The translations under genes and the position numbers were made by a program. The notes under the pieces are model-generated. The model did not search any database, had not been told where the DNA came from, and saw only the letters and a program-made list of their open reading frames with translations. A stretch of DNA of 8,758 nucleotides from an uncultured Kouleothrix sp. (GTDB lineage Bacteria > Chloroflexota > Chloroflexia > Chloroflexales > Roseiflexaceae): positions 1-8,758 of the forward strand of contig CALLYN010000688.1 in assembly GCA_937858455.1 (NCBI GenBank), written 5' to 3'. Within the stretch, counting starts at the first letter, position 1. The number at the start of each line of letters is the position of its first letter. Of the stretch, positions 6,755-8,758 are shown one piece after another.

Positions 6755-6783
6755 TTGACCATGCTGCATTGCTATGCCATAAT
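6755..6783 (+). promoter_or_regulatory. Sigma-70-type promoter for the exonuclease gene
   Basis: TTGACC (6755-6760), a 17-bp spacer and CATAAT (6778-6783) match the -35/-10 consensus at 5 of 6 positions each, with TGC forming an extended -10. The predicted start near 6790 leaves a leader of about 60 nt before ATG 6851. It is divergent from the nucleoside hydrolase promoter. Confidence 0.7.
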
Positions 6784-6850
6784 GACACGGCCCGCGCGCG
6801 GGGCCAGTTAACGGCCAGCCGCATAGCGCGGCCTGAAATGGGCAATAAGC

Positions 6851-7357
6851 ATGCGCGCCTATCTCGATATCGAGACAACCTTCAGCAATACGATCAGCGT
6901 GATCGGCATCTACCGGCCCGACATCGGTACCATCCAGCTGGTCGGCGGCGGCGTGCGCGACCTGGCGCTGTACGAGGCGCTTGAGGGTGTGCGCACGCTG
7001 GTGACTTTCAACGGCAGCTCGTTTGATCTGCCGGTGATCCGCCGCTGCCTGTACGCCGACCTAAAGCGCGAGTTCGAGCACTGCGACCTGCTGCACGTGT
7101 GCCGGCGCAAAGGCCTGCGCGGCGGCCTGAAGAAAGTCGAGCAGATGCTTGGGATCGGGCGCGCCACCGCCGGCATCACCGGCTGGGACGCGCCGCGGCT
7201 GTGGCAGCGCTACGAGGCCGGCGGCGACCGCCTGGCGTTGCGGACGCTGCTCGACTATAACCGCGAAGATGTGGTGAACCTGGCGGTGCTCGAATACCAC
7301 CTGGGCATCTCGGAGCTGTCGCCGGCCTGTGAGCAGGTGCGGCACGTGTTTGCCTAG
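6851..7357 (+). CDS. YprB-like DEDD 3'-5' exonuclease domain protein (RNase H-like fold)
   Basis: A 168-residue stand-alone nuclease domain of the predicted RNase_H_2/YprB exonuclease group. The exonuclease motifs are visible: Exo I YLDIET (D6, E8), Exo II FNGSSFDLPVI (N54, D59), the family-typical CDLLHVCRRKG (78-88) with GGLKKVEQMLG (91-101), and Exo III YNREDVVNL (Y136, D140). All four metal-binding acidic residues are present, so an active nuclease is expected. Some relatives carry long C-terminal extensions, but this one has only the catalytic core. The Shine-Dalgarno before ATG 6851 is weak. The polynucleotide substrate is not known. It has its own promoter and is separated from the downstream kinase gene by a hairpin. 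Confidence 0.85.
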   Translation: MRAYLDIETTFSNTISVIGIYRPDIGTIQLVGGGVRDLALYEALEGVRTLVTFNGSSFDLPVIRRCLYADLKREFEHCDLLHVCRRKGLRGGLKKVEQMLGIGRATAGITGWDAPRLWQRYEAGGDRLALRTLLDYNREDVVNLAVLEYHLGISELSPACEQVRHVFA

Positions 7358-7393
7358 CAGCAGCCTAGCGTAATAATCGAGCATCAACGAAGC

Positions 7394-7437
7394 GCTCGGG
7401 AGGATGCGCCGCACCCGATGCGCGCATCCTCCCGAGC
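7394..7437. terminator. 16-bp-stem hairpin between exonuclease and kinase genes
   Basis: GCTCGGGAGGATGCGC (7394-7409) pairs perfectly with GCGCATCCTCCCGAGC (7422-7437) across a 12-nt loop. It begins 37 nt after the exonuclease stop and probably ends that transcript. No T-run follows directly (TTTTT appears only at 7451), so it is not a classic intrinsic terminator and could instead be an operator or RNA stabiliser. The in-frame ATG at 7418 lies in its loop, which argues against that start for the kinase. Confidence 0.55.
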
Positions 7438-7468
7438 CTCGGTGGTGCAGTTTTTATACGGCGATACG

Positions 7469-8389
7469 ATGCAACAAAAAATCCTCAACAACCGCTACGA
7501 GCTCGAGCAGAAGATCGGCGAGGGCGGCATGGCGCGCGTCTACCGCGGCCGCGATCTACGGCTCAGCCGCGCGGTGGCGGTCAAGGTGCTGCACAGCCAT
7601 TATGCCTCCGACACCGGCTTTCTCCAGCGCTTCCACCACGAGGCTCAGGCGGTGGCGAACCTGCGCCACCCCAACATCGTCGATGTGTACGATGTCGGCC
7701 AGGACGGCGACATGCACTACATCGTGATGGAATATGTGCCCGGCAGCGACCTGAAAGCGCTGATCGTGCGCGAGGCGCCGCTGCCGGTCGAGCGCGCGGT
7801 GTCGATCGCCGAGGCGGTGGCGCGCGGCCTCGACGCGGCGCATCGGCTGGGCATGATCCACCGCGATATCAAGCCACAGAATATCATCATCGGCGAGGCC
7901 GGCCAGGTGAAAATCACCGACTTCGGCATCGCCAAGAGCACCATGTCGACGGCTATGACCGAGACGGGCGTGACGTTCGGCACCGCCGACTATATCTCGC
8001 CCGAGCAGGCGCGCGGCCAGCCGGCCACCCCGCAATCCGATATCTACTCGCTCGGCGTGACGCTCTACGAGATGCTGACCGGGCGGCTGCCCTTCACCGG
8101 CGATAGCTCGATCGCCGTGGCGATGCAGCACGTCAGCGCCGAGCCGCCGCCGCCGCGCATGTACAACTCGCGCATCCCGCCGCAGCTCGAGGCGATTGTG
8201 CTGCGCGCGCTGAACAAAGATCCGTCGCGCCGCCCGCACTCGGCGCGCGAGTTCGCCAACCTGCTTGAGTCCTACCGCACTGCCGGCGACCAGGCCACCG
8301 TGGTGCGGCCGGTGGCGCCTGGCCCGCCGGCACGGTCAACTCCTGGGACTTGGCCATTTCCAGGAACTCGCCCAGGTCGGCGTCCGTGA
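7469..8389 (+). CDS. PknB-type Ser/Thr protein kinase, C-terminally truncated at a sequence join
   Basis: A complete Hanks-type kinase domain (about residues 10-270). It has the Gly loop IGEGGMARVY (16-25), AVAVK with K39, helix C E58, HRDIKPQN (H131, R132, D133, N138), DFG (151-153), a Thr-rich activation loop (T163-T172), SPEQ (177-180), D191 and R255. It would phosphorylate Ser/Thr of unknown partners. The start at 7469 (MQQKILNNRYEL) fits the family best. The upstream ATG at 7418 sits in a hairpin loop. From about residue 288 the reading frame passes into sequence that on the other strand encodes an unrelated protein, so the last ~16-18 residues and the stop at 8387-8389 are probably not native. 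The usual linker, transmembrane helix and sensor domain are missing. Confidence 0.88.
   Translation: MQQKILNNRYELEQKIGEGGMARVYRGRDLRLSRAVAVKVLHSHYASDTGFLQRFHHEAQAVANLRHPNIVDVYDVGQDGDMHYIVMEYVPGSDLKALIVREAPLPVERAVSIAEAVARGLDAAHRLGMIHRDIKPQNIIIGEAGQVKITDFGIAKSTMSTAMTETGVTFGTADYISPEQARGQPATPQSDIYSLGVTLYEMLTGRLPFTGDSSIAVAMQHVSAEPPPPRMYNSRIPPQLEAIVLRALNKDPSRRPHSAREFANLLESYRTAGDQATVVRPVAPGPPARSTPGTWPFPGTRPGRRP
8325..8345. other. Probable chimeric or recombination junction
   Basis: Up to about 8330 the plus strand encodes the Pro/Ala-rich linker expected after a PknB kinase domain. From about 8331-8343 onward the minus strand encodes a planctomycete-like protein. Neither gene is complete and they run into each other, so two unrelated sequences appear joined here. 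The exact base cannot be fixed by eye. Confidence 0.65.
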
Positions 8390-8600
8390 GAGGCTCGCCG
8401 AACCGCTCCTCGAACCCGCGGCGGAGGTGCCGCGGCGTCTGTCTCCCGTCCAGCCGGGTGAGCAGGAACTCCTCCTGCGGCCCGATCTGGAAGTACGCGC
8501 CGGAGCGGAGGTCTTTGACCACGAACCGCCCGCGGTCGCCGAACGGGCGGATGACCAGGTCGGGCCGGCGGGTGGGCAGGCGGTAGGCGGGGGGCATCAT
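8331..8600 (-). CDS. PqqD-like N-terminal domain protein, truncated (planctomycete-like)
   Basis: About 90 residues are readable before the join, opening MMPPAYRLPTRRPDLVIRPF, then VVKDLRSGAYFQIGPQEEF (27-45), LLTRLDGRQT (46-55) and LTDADLGEFLEMAKSQ (71-86). The pattern 'RPDL-x-(I/V)RPF ... VVKD ... YF-x-(I/L) ... EE-x-(F/L)LL-x-(R/M)LDG' resembles the PqqD-like N-terminal segment of planctomycete peptide-export/M50 metalloprotease or HlyD-type proteins. The rest is missing. Translation beyond 8331 toward 8133 is only the shadow of the kinase. The start is taken at the double ATG at 8600. It lies 30 nt after the upstream ligase gene. The family assignment is tentative. Confidence 0.5.
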
Positions 8601-8630
8601 CGCGGGGTCGCCGGGAGTGAAGGCGGTGAT

Positions 8631-8758
8631 TCAGCGGGTGGGGGTGCGGAGGAGGACGGCTTCGCTCTCGTCCTCGGTGAGCAGGTGGGCGAAGAACGTC
8701 CCCGGCAGGTACTGGCCGTCGGCGCCGATGATGATCGACTGGACGCGGCCCTCGATGC
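8631..8758 (-). CDS. C-terminal fragment of a CapK/PaaK-like adenylate-forming ligase (partial)
   Basis: The minus strand from the window edge encodes 41 residues before TGA: IEGRVQSIIIGADGQYLPG, then TFFAHLL and a short tail ending LRTPTR. The GRxxD/S-x-(I/V)(I/V)-x(2)-DG-x-Y-(I/L/V)-PGTFF-x-H segment is typical of the C-terminal region of CapK/phenylacetate-CoA-ligase-like enzymes that often sit in polysaccharide gene clusters. Family members usually continue well past this point, so this copy ends early or carries a frameshift. It belongs to the probably foreign 3' part of the window. Confidence 0.5.
   Translation of the reverse strand, partial: IEGRVQSIIIGADGQYLPGTFFAHLLTEDESEAVLLRTPTR

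Noticed and set aside
8133..8330. C-terminal continuation of the PqqD-like frame
   Set aside because: It is opposite the conserved kinase domain and is low-complexity. It only exists because the frame stays open past the join.

Overview
The window looks like a piece of a high-GC Chloroflexota genome (Roseiflexaceae/Kouleothrix-like). This rests on protein style only: a class III cyclase / NB-ARC / TPR / LuxR regulator with the '[13 protein letters not shown]' junction, a PknB-type kinase and a YprB-type exonuclease. No 16S or other marker is present. The last ~420 bases look like a different genome: planctomycete-style proteins begin abruptly inside the 3' part of the kinase gene. The first ~50 bases also do not fit the regulator that follows. 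Both edges may therefore be assembly or rearrangement joins.

Region 1 (1-4957, + strand) is the most interesting. It holds a large STAND regulator with a broken, catalytically dead cyclase remnant, an NTPase, 40-residue TPR-like repeats and a LuxR helix-turn-helix. Then comes a ~490-base stretch between the regulator and the next large gene. This stretch contains a direct repeat TAGGTATCCCC x2 (32 bp apart, reverse complement GGGGATACCTA, MalT-box-like). It also contains two tiny, strongly Shine-Dalgarno-equipped ORFs encoding 28- and 25-residue, highly basic, acid-free and mutually similar peptides, then a 12-bp hairpin with a T-rich tail. The next gene, also with a strong Shine-Dalgarno, encodes a DHA3-type MFS exporter (MefA/Tap/EntS-like). 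I read this as a candidate unit of regulator, peptides and exporter. The peptides could be exported signals or toxins, or leader peptides controlling the exporter by attenuation.

Region 2 (4914-6850, - strand) is a two-gene operon: an inosine/uridine-preferring nucleoside hydrolase followed 21 bases later by a glycerophosphodiester phosphodiesterase. The second gene ends convergently, overlapping the MFS gene by 44 bases. Divergent extended -10 promoters lie at 6728-6783.

Region 3 (6851-~8335, + strand) has a YprB-like DEDD exonuclease, a 16-bp-stem hairpin, and a PknB-like Ser/Thr kinase whose catalytic domain is complete but whose tail is cut by the join.

Region 4 (~8335-8758, - strand) is the end of a CapK/PaaK-like adenylate-forming ligase followed by the start of a PqqD-like domain protein, truncated at the join.
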